In this document: positions 1 through 6,165 of the stretch, one piece after another
Layout: each line of letters begins with the position of its first letter
How positions within the stretch are numbered: the stretch's first letter is position 1
From: an uncultured Oscillospiraceae bacterium
GTDB lineage: Bacteria; Bacillota; Clostridia; UBA1381
Assembly (NCBI GenBank): GCA_946531785.1
Contig: CAMNAT010000007.1
Span: 1-18,680 of the forward strand
Length of the DNA stretch: 18,680 nt
Direction: 5' to 3'
The notes under the pieces: generated by a model
The model's database searches: none
Told to the model about the DNA's origin: nothing
Seen by the model: the letters and a program-made list of their open reading frames with translations, nothing else
Position numbers and translations under genes: made by a program

Positions 1-638
1 GTCTTAACCAGGCATCACCTGATCCGATCGCAGCAGTTCAGCTTATGAACGAGCTTTACACAGATCCACAGCTTTCAACCCTTCTTATCTGGGGTCAGGA
101 AGGCAAGGATTATGTAGCAGATCATGATGGACACATTCACTTCCCTGAGGGTGTAGATTCTCAGAACGCTGAGTGGTATCACACAATGAACTGGGAGCTT
201 CCAAACCAGTACATCGCACCTGTTTGGGTTGGTGATCCACTTGATCTTGGACCAAAGACCATGGAATTTAACGCAAATGCAGCTCAGTCACTTGCAATGG
301 GCTTCACATTTGATAACAGCAACTACACAGCATCAGGCTTCAGCCTCACAGTAGGCAATCCGGTACAGTTTGCCCACGATGACAAAGAAGTTACCTTTGC
401 CGCACAGCTCTCAAGCTACCCCTCCGTTATTACGGAGCTCACGCAGAGCCACGCGGTGACAGGCGACAAAAAATATCTGCTCTCAGACAAGGTGAAGGTA
501 TTCAGAAAACAGGACTTCAAGTATCTTGAAATGTCGCTCAATGAAGCGATAAGCGGCAGCTATAAATACACCTGCTACTACGACAAGACTGAGGATAAGG
601 GCGGACGCATAAGAGTCATCATCTGCACAAGCAAGTAA
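1..638 (+). CDS. C-terminal part of an extracellular solute-binding protein (DUF3502-like), with an atypical tail
   Basis: The reading frame is open from the left edge (codons in phase from base 3), so the gene is 5'-truncated. The first ~110 visible residues (LNQASPDPIAAVQLMNELYT, WGQEGKDYV, WELPNQYIAPVW, EFNANAAQSLAMGFTFDNS) match what I remember of the DUF3502 C-terminal domain of family-1 sugar or oligosaccharide ABC lipoproteins, which bind substrate outside the membrane. Family members normally continue into a helical end after GFTFD. Here, from about base 330, the protein changes to a beta-rich, basic segment ending in KGGRIRVIICTSK. Codon choice also shifts at that point, from CTT/CCA/TCA-rich to CTC/ACG/GCG-rich like the rest of the window. 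This could be a gene fusion, a recombination scar or an assembly misjoin. The solute-binding assignment of the first half is fairly sure. The last ~100 residues I do not recognise. Confidence 0.6.
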   Translation, partial: LNQASPDPIAAVQLMNELYTDPQLSTLLIWGQEGKDYVADHDGHIHFPEGVDSQNAEWYHTMNWELPNQYIAPVWVGDPLDLGPKTMEFNANAAQSLAMGFTFDNSNYTASGFSLTVGNPVQFAHDDKEVTFAAQLSSYPSVITELTQSHAVTGDKKYLLSDKVKVFRKQDFKYLEMSLNEAISGSYKYTCYYDKTEDKGGRIRVIICTSK

Positions 639-651
639 ATAATATCTGAAA

Positions 652-675
652 GGCGCTCTTCGGAGCGTCTTTTTT
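652..675 (+). terminator. Rho-independent terminator after the solute-binding protein gene
   Basis: A seven-pair stem GGCGCTC / GAGCGTC (one G-T pair) closes on a TTCG loop and is followed by six T residues at 670-675. It lies 14 bases after the TAA stop at 636-638. It insulates the spoIIIA cluster from the upstream gene. Confidence 0.85.
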
Positions 676-719
676 GTGTTCTATTTAAGGACAAACTATA
701 ATAAAATAGAACATACCAT
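674..719 (+). promoter_or_regulatory. Candidate promoter(s) of the spoIIIA operon
   Basis: Two candidates share this 77-base gap. CATACCAT at 712-719 is one base from the sigma-E -10 consensus CATACAAT, and sigma-E drives spoIIIA in Bacillus. Its -35 region (about 692-700, ACAAACTAT) is a weak match. Independently, a perfect sigma-A -10, TATAAT, lies at 697-702, 17 bases after TTGTGT (674-679), but that -35 overlaps the T-tract of the terminator. Sigma-E is the biological expectation; the sequence alone does not decide. Confidence 0.4.
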
Positions 720-742
720 AAGTTTTGAAAGAAAGGATCTTA

Positions 743-772
743 ATGTATAACCATGTATATAGCTACAAATGA
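743..772 (+). other. Possible 9-codon leader ORF overlapping the spoIIIAA start
   Basis: The ribosome binding site GAAAGGA (731-737) sits 5 bases before an ATG at 743 but 15 bases before the spoIIIAA ATG at 753. The ATG at 743 opens a nine-residue frame (MYNHVYSYK) that ends at a TGA at 770-772, inside spoIIIAA and out of phase with it. The heptamer ATGTATA occurs twice, at 743-749 and 753-759, so a 10-base duplication could have created the arrangement. Translation of this peptide is speculative. Confidence 0.25.
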
Positions 773-1667
773 TCTTACGGGTGATGACCGCGGGGTATTA
801 AGGGTACTGCCGATGCAGCTGGTAAAATACCTGTGCCGGATAAGCCTTGACGGGATGCAGGAGCTGAAGCTTATAAGCGGAAAGCCCTTGTCCATCCGTT
901 TCTTTGACGGTGTGTTCTATGTCACCGAAAAGGGTATGCTCTCGCGGCAGCCGCATAATGCGGTGCGCGTTACCGACGCGCAGATGACAGAGCTTTTGGA
1001 GCGCGTCACGCGCTCATCACTCTACTCGGTAAAGGATGAGATCAAAAACGGGTATATAACCATAGAGGGCGGACACCGCGTTGGCATCGCCGGAACAGCG
1101 GTGACGGAAAACGGCTCTGTGGAGTTCATCAAAAACATTTCAGCCATGAACATACGCCGCGCGGCAGAGGTGATCGGCGCAGCGGACAGCGTGATGGCGC
1201 ATATCGACCAGAACCCCGTAAAAAGCGCGCTCGTCATCTCTCCCCCATGCTGCGGAAAAACTACAATGCTGCGCGACATCGCCCGCAGCCTTTCCCATTC
1301 AGGGCACAGCGTAGGCATAGCGGACGAGCGGTGCGAGCTCGCAGCAATGTATAACGGAAGAAGTCCGTTCGACCTCGGCAATCTCACGACAGTGCTCGAT
1401 AACTGCCCTAAGGCGCAGGGGATGCTGATGCTTTTGCGCTCGATGTCGCCGGAGGTCATCATCACAGATGAGATAGGCTCGGCAGAGGAATGCGAGGCGA
1501 TACAGAGCATAATGAACAGCGGCGTTGCGGTGATAGCGTCAGTACACGGAAGAAACGCCGACGGGCTGATGAAGCGGGCTCACCTCTCCCGCCTTGTGCC
1601 GATGTTCGACACCGTTATAACACTATCGCAGAAGATCGGCGAGGTCGCAGAGATACGCGATGCTTAA
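753..1667 (+). CDS. spoIIIAA: Stage III sporulation protein AA (SpoIIIAA), secretion-type ATPase
   Basis: SpoIIIAA is the cytoplasmic ATPase of the SpoIIIA-SpoIIQ channel, resembles type II/IV secretion ATPases and acts in the mother cell. The 304-residue product is close to family length. It has the PPxxGKTT P-loop (SPPCCGKTT, residues 163-171), an arginine-rich stretch before it, and a Walker B segment VIITDE (235-240) followed by IGSAEE. The P-loop reads CC where I recall GC in most members; GKT is intact. A late VIASVHG segment (260-266) fits the ATPase core. The ATG at 753 is the first in-frame start, but its ribosome binding site is unusually far away (see the leader ORF at 743). The stop overlaps the spoIIIAB start by 8 bases, indicating translational coupling. 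Identity is firm; the exact start is less so. Confidence 0.93.
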   Translation: MYIATNDLTGDDRGVLRVLPMQLVKYLCRISLDGMQELKLISGKPLSIRFFDGVFYVTEKGMLSRQPHNAVRVTDAQMTELLERVTRSSLYSVKDEIKNGYITIEGGHRVGIAGTAVTENGSVEFIKNISAMNIRRAAEVIGAADSVMAHIDQNPVKSALVISPPCCGKTTMLRDIARSLSHSGHSVGIADERCELAAMYNGRSPFDLGNLTTVLDNCPKAQGMLMLLRSMSPEVIITDEIGSAEECEAIQSIMNSGVAVIASVHGRNADGLMKRAHLSRLVPMFDTVITLSQKIGEVAEIRDA

Positions 1668-2154
1668 GCTCACAGGCGCTGTGCTCATAGGCGCGGTATG
1701 CGCCATGTACGGCTTTTCCGCAGCAGACAAGCTGAAGCGGCGCCGCGATTTTCTGAACGCATTCGTGACCTCGCTATCCGTCCTTGAAACGGAGATAGTT
1801 TTCGGCAGATATCCGCTCGGAGTCATCTTCGGGCGCATCAAAAGCAAGGAGCTTTGCGGGCTGTACACAGACTGCGATATAGAAAGCCTCGGCATACGCA
1901 CGGCATGGGAGACGTCGGTCAGGGCTGCGGCAGATGCGGCAGGGATTAAAGAAAACGAGCTTTCGGCAATTCTCTCGCTTGGCTCGGAGCTTGGGATGAC
2001 AGATATTGAGGGACAGAAAAAATCCATTGCCCGAACGCGGGAGCTTGCCGCGGCATACGCGGCTGATGCAGCTGATGAATACAAGCGGCTCGGCCGCGCA
2101 TACCGCGGCTGCGGGATAGCCGCAGGTATATTTTTTATACTTATGCTTATTTAG
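1660..2154 (+). CDS. spoIIIAB: Stage III sporulation protein AB (SpoIIIAB)
   Basis: This is a membrane component of the SpoIIIA channel, distantly like GspF-type platform proteins of secretion systems. The 164 residues match family length. There is one hydrophobic segment at the N terminus (about 3-20, LKLTGAVLIGAVCAMYGF), a long helical middle with LSVLETEIVFGRYPL and LGSELGMTD, and a C-terminal hydrophobic segment (about 150-164). The ATG lies inside the end of spoIIIAA (8-base overlap). The GRYPLG and LG-ELG-D motifs and position two in the cluster make the assignment secure. Confidence 0.92.
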   Translation: MLKLTGAVLIGAVCAMYGFSAADKLKRRRDFLNAFVTSLSVLETEIVFGRYPLGVIFGRIKSKELCGLYTDCDIESLGIRTAWETSVRAAADAAGIKENELSAILSLGSELGMTDIEGQKKSIARTRELAAAYAADAADEYKRLGRAYRGCGIAAGIFFILMLI

Positions 2155-2166
2155 GAGTAGAACAAA

Positions 2167-2361
2167 ATGAATGTTGACTTGATATTCCAGATAGCGGGCA
2201 TAGGGATAGTTGTGGCGGTGATAAACCAGCTTCTCTCCCGCGCGGGCAGAGACGAGCAGGCGCTGCTCATAACCATCGCCGGACTTGTCGCGGTGCTGTT
2301 TATCCTCACCCAGCGCATAGGCGAGCTGTTCGATTCGATCAAGCAGATCTTCAACCTATGA
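2167..2361 (+). CDS. spoIIIAC: Stage III sporulation protein AC (SpoIIIAC)
   Basis: This is a small two-helix membrane protein (64 residues, the usual size) of the SpoIIIA complex. Hydrophobic helices cover about residues 4-22 and 32-48, separated by the conserved polar turn SRAGRDEQ. The ribosome binding site AGGAG (2153-2157) overlaps the spoIIIAB stop and is 9 bases from the ATG. The TGA overlaps the spoIIIAD ATG (ATGA at 2358-2361). Confidence 0.93.
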   Translation: MNVDLIFQIAGIGIVVAVINQLLSRAGRDEQALLITIAGLVAVLFILTQRIGELFDSIKQIFNL

Positions 2362-2753
2362 CGGACCTGATACGGACTATCGGGATAGGCTTTGCCGGAG
2401 GCATGCTCACACTTGTGCTGCGCCGCGAGCGGCCTGAGTATGCCGCGGTATGCGCCCTCATCACCTCGGCGGTCATCTTAGCCGGAGTGATAGCCCAGGT
2501 CGGCACGGCAGTGGATGATATCAGCCGGCTCGTCAATGACTGCGGCGTGGATATAAACTACTTCATCATCTGCATAAAGGCAGCTGGTATTGCATATCTG
2601 GCGCAATTTGCCGCCGAGATCCTGCGTGACTCCGGCGAGGGCGCAATAGCGTCAAAAATAGAGACCGCAGGAAAGATAACGATACTCATGCTCACACTGC
2701 CCGTCATGAGATCGCTCATTGAGCTTTGCGTGAAGGTGGTGAACTCGATATGA
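2358..2753 (+). CDS. spoIIIAD: Stage III sporulation protein AD (SpoIIIAD)
   Basis: This polytopic membrane protein of the SpoIIIA channel is related to SpoIIIAC and has 131 residues, the usual length. It has three to four hydrophobic segments, including IGIGFAGGMLTLVL near the N terminus, VCALITSAVILAGVIAQVG in the middle, and a C-terminal ITILMLTLPVMRSLIELC. The polar segment RDSGEGAIASKIETAGK is typical of the family. It is coupled to spoIIIAC by ATGA and to spoIIIAE by a second ATGA at 2750-2753. Confidence 0.92.
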   Translation: MTDLIRTIGIGFAGGMLTLVLRRERPEYAAVCALITSAVILAGVIAQVGTAVDDISRLVNDCGVDINYFIICIKAAGIAYLAQFAAEILRDSGEGAIASKIETAGKITILMLTLPVMRSLIELCVKVVNSI

Positions 2754-3748
2754 CCGCGCCTACGATCGAAGGCTACTCGCTCTTTAACGAAACGGCAGGC
2801 GATATCGTTTCCGGCAGATTCTCGCTTGATCCGGCAGAGATCTTAAACAATATCTCACATATGCTGCTCTCCGAGCTGCGCGCCTTTTCCGGAACGGCGG
2901 CGATCATCCTTGTAATGGCAATGCTCTCATCAGCAATAGGGACATTAAACTCATCACTAGGCGAAAGCTCAGGCGGCAGAGCGGCGTTCTTCACTTTTTT
3001 CACCGTTATAAGCGGGCTTGCGCTCACGGCATTCTCCACCGCCCTTTCCTACGGTGCCGGAGTCATGACCGAAATGACGACATTTATGAGTAAGCTCACC
3101 CCTGTGCTGATCCTCTCCGTCTTTGCGTGCGGCAGAGCGGCATCGGCGGCAGCATTTGAGCCGGTGCTATCCACCTCGGTATATGTGATCTCACTCATCA
3201 TTGAAAGGTGTCTTATACCGCTCATGGCATTCTCGGCGGTGCTTTCGGTGGCGGGAAATATAGATGAAAAAAACAGCGTAAGCGGATTTATAAAAATAGT
3301 GCGGTCGGTCTCAAAATGGCTGCTTGCGCTAATTATCACTCTGTTTACCGGAATAAACACCGTTTACGGCTTCTCGGCGGCATCCCTTGACGCGGTGAGC
3401 GCAAGGGCGATAAAGTTTGCCATTGGCTCATTTGTTCCCGTCGTGGGCGGATTCCTTTCCGATACGCTCGACACTGTCACGACCTCGGCGGGGCTTATAA
3501 AAAACGCGGTTGGTGTCGCGGGCATCGTCATCATGTGCGTCATTTGCATAGTGCCGATACTGAAGCTGGGCATTATGCAGCTTATGCTGAAGCTCGTATC
3601 GGCGATAGTTGAGCCGATCACAGACAAGCGGATATCCGCCATGCTGTGGGGCATGAGCGAGGCGGTGACGGCGATCTTCGGCACGCTTATACTCACAACG
3701 GTGATGTTCGTTATAAACATCTGTATCATATTACGCGTGACGGGGTGA
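2750..3748 (+). CDS. spoIIIAE: Stage III sporulation protein AE (SpoIIIAE)
   Basis: This is the large polytopic membrane subunit of the SpoIIIA complex. I chose the ATG at 2750, which overlaps the spoIIIAD TGA and has AAGGTGG (2733-2739) 10 bases upstream. An in-frame TTG at 2726 would add eight residues but has no better site. The 332-residue protein carries about seven hydrophobic segments from residue ~46 on (AIILVMAMLSSAIGTL, then FFTFFTVISGLALTAF, and so on). Bacillus SpoIIIAE is about 400 residues with an N-terminal signal peptide. This one starts directly with a soluble stretch (MTAPTIEGYSLFNE) and has no signal peptide that I can see. Family identity is firm from the order of genes and motifs such as FIKIVRSVSKW and IVPILKLGIMQL. 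Confidence 0.92.
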   Translation: MTAPTIEGYSLFNETAGDIVSGRFSLDPAEILNNISHMLLSELRAFSGTAAIILVMAMLSSAIGTLNSSLGESSGGRAAFFTFFTVISGLALTAFSTALSYGAGVMTEMTTFMSKLTPVLILSVFACGRAASAAAFEPVLSTSVYVISLIIERCLIPLMAFSAVLSVAGNIDEKNSVSGFIKIVRSVSKWLLALIITLFTGINTVYGFSAASLDAVSARAIKFAIGSFVPVVGGFLSDTLDTVTTSAGLIKNAVGVAGIVIMCVICIVPILKLGIMQLMLKLVSAIVEPITDKRISAMLWGMSEAVTAIFGTLILTTVMFVINICIILRVTG

Positions 3749-3754
3749 AAAAGA

Positions 3755-4231
3755 ATGCGCGCATATATAATCTCTATCGCGGGCGCGGCAGTGCTCGGCG
3801 CAGTCATAAATATGCTCTCGCCCGATAAGTGGAGTAAATACATATCCATAGTGACAGGGCTGGTCATTGCAGTATCCATAGGCAGCCCGATAATCTCGTT
3901 TTTCCGCTCGGATGTGCTCTCAGATCTCAGCTTCAATACCGCGCCCGCATCGACTCAGGGGACGGATATTTTTTACCGAGAGCTGCGGCAGGAATTCGAG
4001 CGGCGGATCGAAAATGATGTTAAGAGCCGCATAGCATCCGAGTTCGGCATGGATATAACGGCAGAGGCTGAGGCCGCGACAGACGGCGAGGGACATATAA
4101 CAGGCATAAAGAAAATAACAGTTTACGGAGGGCATCCGGATAATATAGTTATAGGCAGACTGCGCGAGGTATACAGCGCGGCGGAGGTGATAACAGTTGC
4201 AGATAAAAAACTTTCTGAAAAACCGGAATAA
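3755..4231 (+). CDS. spoIIIAF: Stage III sporulation protein AF (SpoIIIAF)
   Basis: This is a mother-cell membrane protein of the SpoIIIA channel, predicted to have a ring-building fold outside the membrane. Of its 158 residues, two N-terminal hydrophobic helices (about 4-20 and 30-49) precede a soluble domain containing FYRELRQEFERRIENDVK and a C-terminal beta segment GIKKITVYGG. The ATG follows the spoIIIAE stop by 6 bases, and GGGTGA at the end of spoIIIAE serves as ribosome binding site. It overlaps spoIIIAG by 35 bases. Confidence 0.9.
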   Translation: MRAYIISIAGAAVLGAVINMLSPDKWSKYISIVTGLVIAVSIGSPIISFFRSDVLSDLSFNTAPASTQGTDIFYRELRQEFERRIENDVKSRIASEFGMDITAEAEAATDGEGHITGIKKITVYGGHPDNIVIGRLREVYSAAEVITVADKKLSEKPE

Positions 4232-4646
4232 TCGGCTTATGCTTGTAATATTAATAATTGGGATAGGGATCATAGCCGTTTCCGGCATACTTCCCTCAGG
4301 TACGAAGCAGACAGAGGGGTCTGCGACTTCTGCGGAATTTCAAAGGGAGGAGGAACGGCTCAGTGAGATTTTATCCAAGATCGAAGGCGCGGGAGAGATT
4401 TCCGTGATGATCTCTTACGAGAGCACCGCCGAAAAGGAGCTTGCCGGAGAGCAGTCCGGCAGGACCTTTTCCTACAGCGGTGATGTGGTGGTAAAACGGG
4501 AGGTGTATCCCAAGGTCAGAGGCGTGATAATCGTTGCGGACGGCGCTGATGATCCGCGGGTGCGGCAGCAGCTTGCAGAGGCTGCCGCCGCAGTCACGGG
4601 GGCGGGCATGAACCGCGTATGCGTATATCACAGGACACGAAAATAA
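4197..4646 (+). CDS. spoIIIAG: Stage III sporulation protein AG (SpoIIIAG), TTG start
   Basis: SpoIIIAG forms the large ring in the mother-cell outer face of the channel. The start is TTG at 4197, supported by a near-perfect GGAGGTGA (4183-4190) 6 bases upstream. The gene therefore begins 35 bases inside spoIIIAF. The 149-residue product has a transmembrane helix at about 13-33. A ring-building domain follows, with the family pattern RLSEILSKIEGAGEISVMI, then VVVKREVYPKVRGVIIVADGA, LAEAAAAVTGAGMNRVCV. This pattern is shared with FliF/EscJ-type ring proteins. The domain appears compact compared with Bacillus SpoIIIAG (about 229 residues), probably lacking a long insertion. Confidence 0.93.
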   Translation: MQIKNFLKNRNNRLMLVILIIGIGIIAVSGILPSGTKQTEGSATSAEFQREEERLSEILSKIEGAGEISVMISYESTAEKELAGEQSGRTFSYSGDVVVKREVYPKVRGVIIVADGADDPRVRQQLAEAAAAVTGAGMNRVCVYHRTRK

Positions 4647-4663
4647 TAATTGGAGATGATATT

Positions 4664-5254
4664 GTGAGAAAGAAAGAGATAATCGCGGCATCGCTGGTGG
4701 TGCTGATAGGACTTGCGGGATATCTGAACTGGTCATATCAGGATTCGGTAAGAGTCCGCGACAATGCAAGCTATGTAGAGACCGGGAAGATGCTCGGCGA
4801 GGCGGAGATGGTATCCTCAAACAACAAGGCAGAGGCTGATGATGGCGACAAAAGCGAGGCGGAGGATGCGGCGTCCGAGTCTACGGCAGCACCGTCCATG
4901 GATTCGACCAAGTATTTTGAAGACGCCCGGCACAACCGGGAGACGGCGCGGGCTGCGGCAATGGAGGCACTGAGATCCGCCTCCGAGGATGAAAAGGCTG
5001 ATGAGGAAACACGCAAGCTTGCCGGAGAGCGGCTTGTGGACTGCGCATCAGACATAGAGCTTGAAAGCAGCATTGAAAACCTCGCCGGTGCGAAGGGCTT
5101 CCCCGACACCTGCGTGTACTTAAATGACGGCACTGCGACCGTCACCGTAAAGACCGACGGGCTCACCGAGGAGCAGGCGGCACAGCTTTGCGACATAGTC
5201 ACCGGCACAGCTGTCATTCCGCCGTCAAAGGTGAAGATAATAGAGGTAAAATGA
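4664..5254 (+). CDS. spoIIIAH: Stage III sporulation protein AH (SpoIIIAH), GTG start
   Basis: SpoIIIAH is the partner of the forespore protein SpoIIQ; the two meet between the membranes and zip the engulfing membrane. I chose GTG at 4664 with GGAGATGAT (4652-4660) upstream. It yields MRKKEIIAASLVVLIGLAGYLNW, the usual opening of this family. An ATG at 4619 in the same frame would add 15 residues inside spoIIIAG and has no good site. The 196-residue product has one transmembrane helix (about 6-23), a long acidic and Ala-rich linker (about 50-85), a coiled-coil-like stretch (RETARAAAMEALRSA, about 92-106) and a C-terminal ring-building domain (about 115-196, ending TAVIPPSKVKIIEVK). It is the last gene of the operon. 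Confidence 0.93.
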   Translation: MRKKEIIAASLVVLIGLAGYLNWSYQDSVRVRDNASYVETGKMLGEAEMVSSNNKAEADDGDKSEAEDAASESTAAPSMDSTKYFEDARHNRETARAAAMEALRSASEDEKADEETRKLAGERLVDCASDIELESSIENLAGAKGFPDTCVYLNDGTATVTVKTDGLTEEQAAQLCDIVTGTAVIPPSKVKIIEVK

Positions 5255-5289
5255 CAAAATGCGGCTCCGCGAGCCGCATTTTGTCATTT
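5249..5289. terminator. Bidirectional terminator between spoIIIAH and the convergent membrane-protein gene
   Basis: An 18-bp perfect inverted repeat (5249-5266 and 5272-5289; core AAAATGCGGCT / AGCCGCATTTT) surrounds a five-base loop CCGCG. A-runs on one side and T-runs on the other make it work on both strands. The spoIIIAH stop codon (5252-5254) lies within the left arm, and the convergent gene stops at 5300. Confidence 0.9.
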
Positions 5290-5299
5290 ATTATTCTGC

Positions 5300-6148
5300 T
5301 CAGTCCTCGAACGGGAATACGTTGCTTAGGAAATCCTTCGCCTTGTTCTTTGCAGAAGACAGTGTTTCGGTAGCCTTTGTGCTCTTGCGTGCCGGTCTTG
5401 CCTTACGCGCAGGAGCCTCGTACTCCTCATCGCCTTCCTCGTCCTCAAACTCTATGCCCGATGAACGGCGTGTGGGCTGATATGCGCGGCGCACTCCACG
5501 GCGCGGCGCGTCCTCATAGTCATCCTCTGTATCATCAGCTGTTCTTTCAGCGGTGCGTTTTGTGTCCCAGCGGCGCATCATCTCGCGCTCCTCATCATTG
5601 AGCTCAACATGTGACTTATGCTCCGGCATTGCAATGCCCTCTTCATCGCGCGCATAGCTCTCATTGCTGTTGATGACCTCGACTGCAGGCTCATTGATAT
5701 CCTGAATGGTCGATGCGAAGCGCTCCTCGATGTCCTTACGCAATGCGCGTACCTCGTTCGAGCTCTGAGCGCTCTTTTTAGCCATGCGGTAGAAACGGTT
5801 TGCTACCCAGCAGCTGAGTATGAAGTTCACTATGACTGAGAGAAGGAACCAGAAGAATCCGCCCCATTTTGTAAGATAACGCTTATTCGCTGCTGCGGCA
5901 TTATTTGCCGATGATGTCTGTGTTGTCACCGAATTTGTAGTCGATGTAGCATTATTTGTCACCGACTGGCTGGTGTTTGATGCGGCTGCCTGATTGCCTG
6001 TATTTGTATCGGTCACCGCCGATGTGCTGCTGCCAGGACCGCTGCGGAAGCCCGCATCAGACGATGCAAGCACGGGAGCTGCGGCTACCATTGCCGCGGT
6101 GAGCACGGCGCATACTGTAAGTGTTATCCTTTTAAATACATTTTTCAT
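5300..6148 (-). CDS. Single-pass membrane protein with Ser/Thr/Asn-rich exterior and charged cytoplasmic tail, function unknown
   Basis: I do not recognise this protein. The 282 residues divide clearly. There is a signal peptide (1-29, with PVLA before SSD) and a low-complexity S/T/N/A/Q stretch (about 30-88). A transmembrane helix follows (about 97-119, FFWFLLSVIVNFILSCW), with the basic stop-transfer segment NRFYRMAKK after it. A helical region at 131-150 leads into a disordered tail alternating acidic (DDTEDDYED, FEDEEGDEEYE) and Arg/Lys-rich runs, ending DFLSNVFPFED. I chose the ATG at 6148 because AGAAAGGA lies 10 bases upstream and it begins a clean signal peptide. An upstream ATG at 6169 would add seven residues and overlap the 713-residue gene by ATGA. 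The spacing implies co-transcription with that gene, so the tail may dock it at the membrane; that is inference. Confidence 0.8.
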   Translation of the reverse strand: MKNVFKRITLTVCAVLTAAMVAAAPVLASSDAGFRSGPGSSTSAVTDTNTGNQAAASNTSQSVTNNATSTTNSVTTQTSSANNAAAANKRYLTKWGGFFWFLLSVIVNFILSCWVANRFYRMAKKSAQSSNEVRALRKDIEERFASTIQDINEPAVEVINSNESYARDEEGIAMPEHKSHVELNDEEREMMRRWDTKRTAERTADDTEDDYEDAPRRGVRRAYQPTRRSSGIEFEDEEGDEEYEAPARKARPARKSTKATETLSSAKNKAKDFLSNVFPFED

Positions 6149-6165
6149 TGCTTTGGTTTCCTTTC

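Noticed and set aside
2726..2749. Upstream TTG start for spoIIIAE
   Set aside because: The ATG at 2750 has the ATGA overlap typical of this cluster and AAGGTGG at 10 bases; the TTG has no comparable site.
3364..3936. Antisense open frame of 190 codons opposite spoIIIAE/spoIIIAF, and similar ones at 1022-1510 and 1623-2084
   Set aside because: They mirror confidently identified spo genes and are explained by codon bias. The products are Met/Ser/Thr/Ala-rich with no family resemblance and no ribosome binding site that I trust.
4619..4663. Upstream ATG start for spoIIIAH
   Set aside because: It would add 15 polar residues before the family's usual start and lies inside spoIIIAG without a site, whereas GTG at 4664 has GGAGATGAT.
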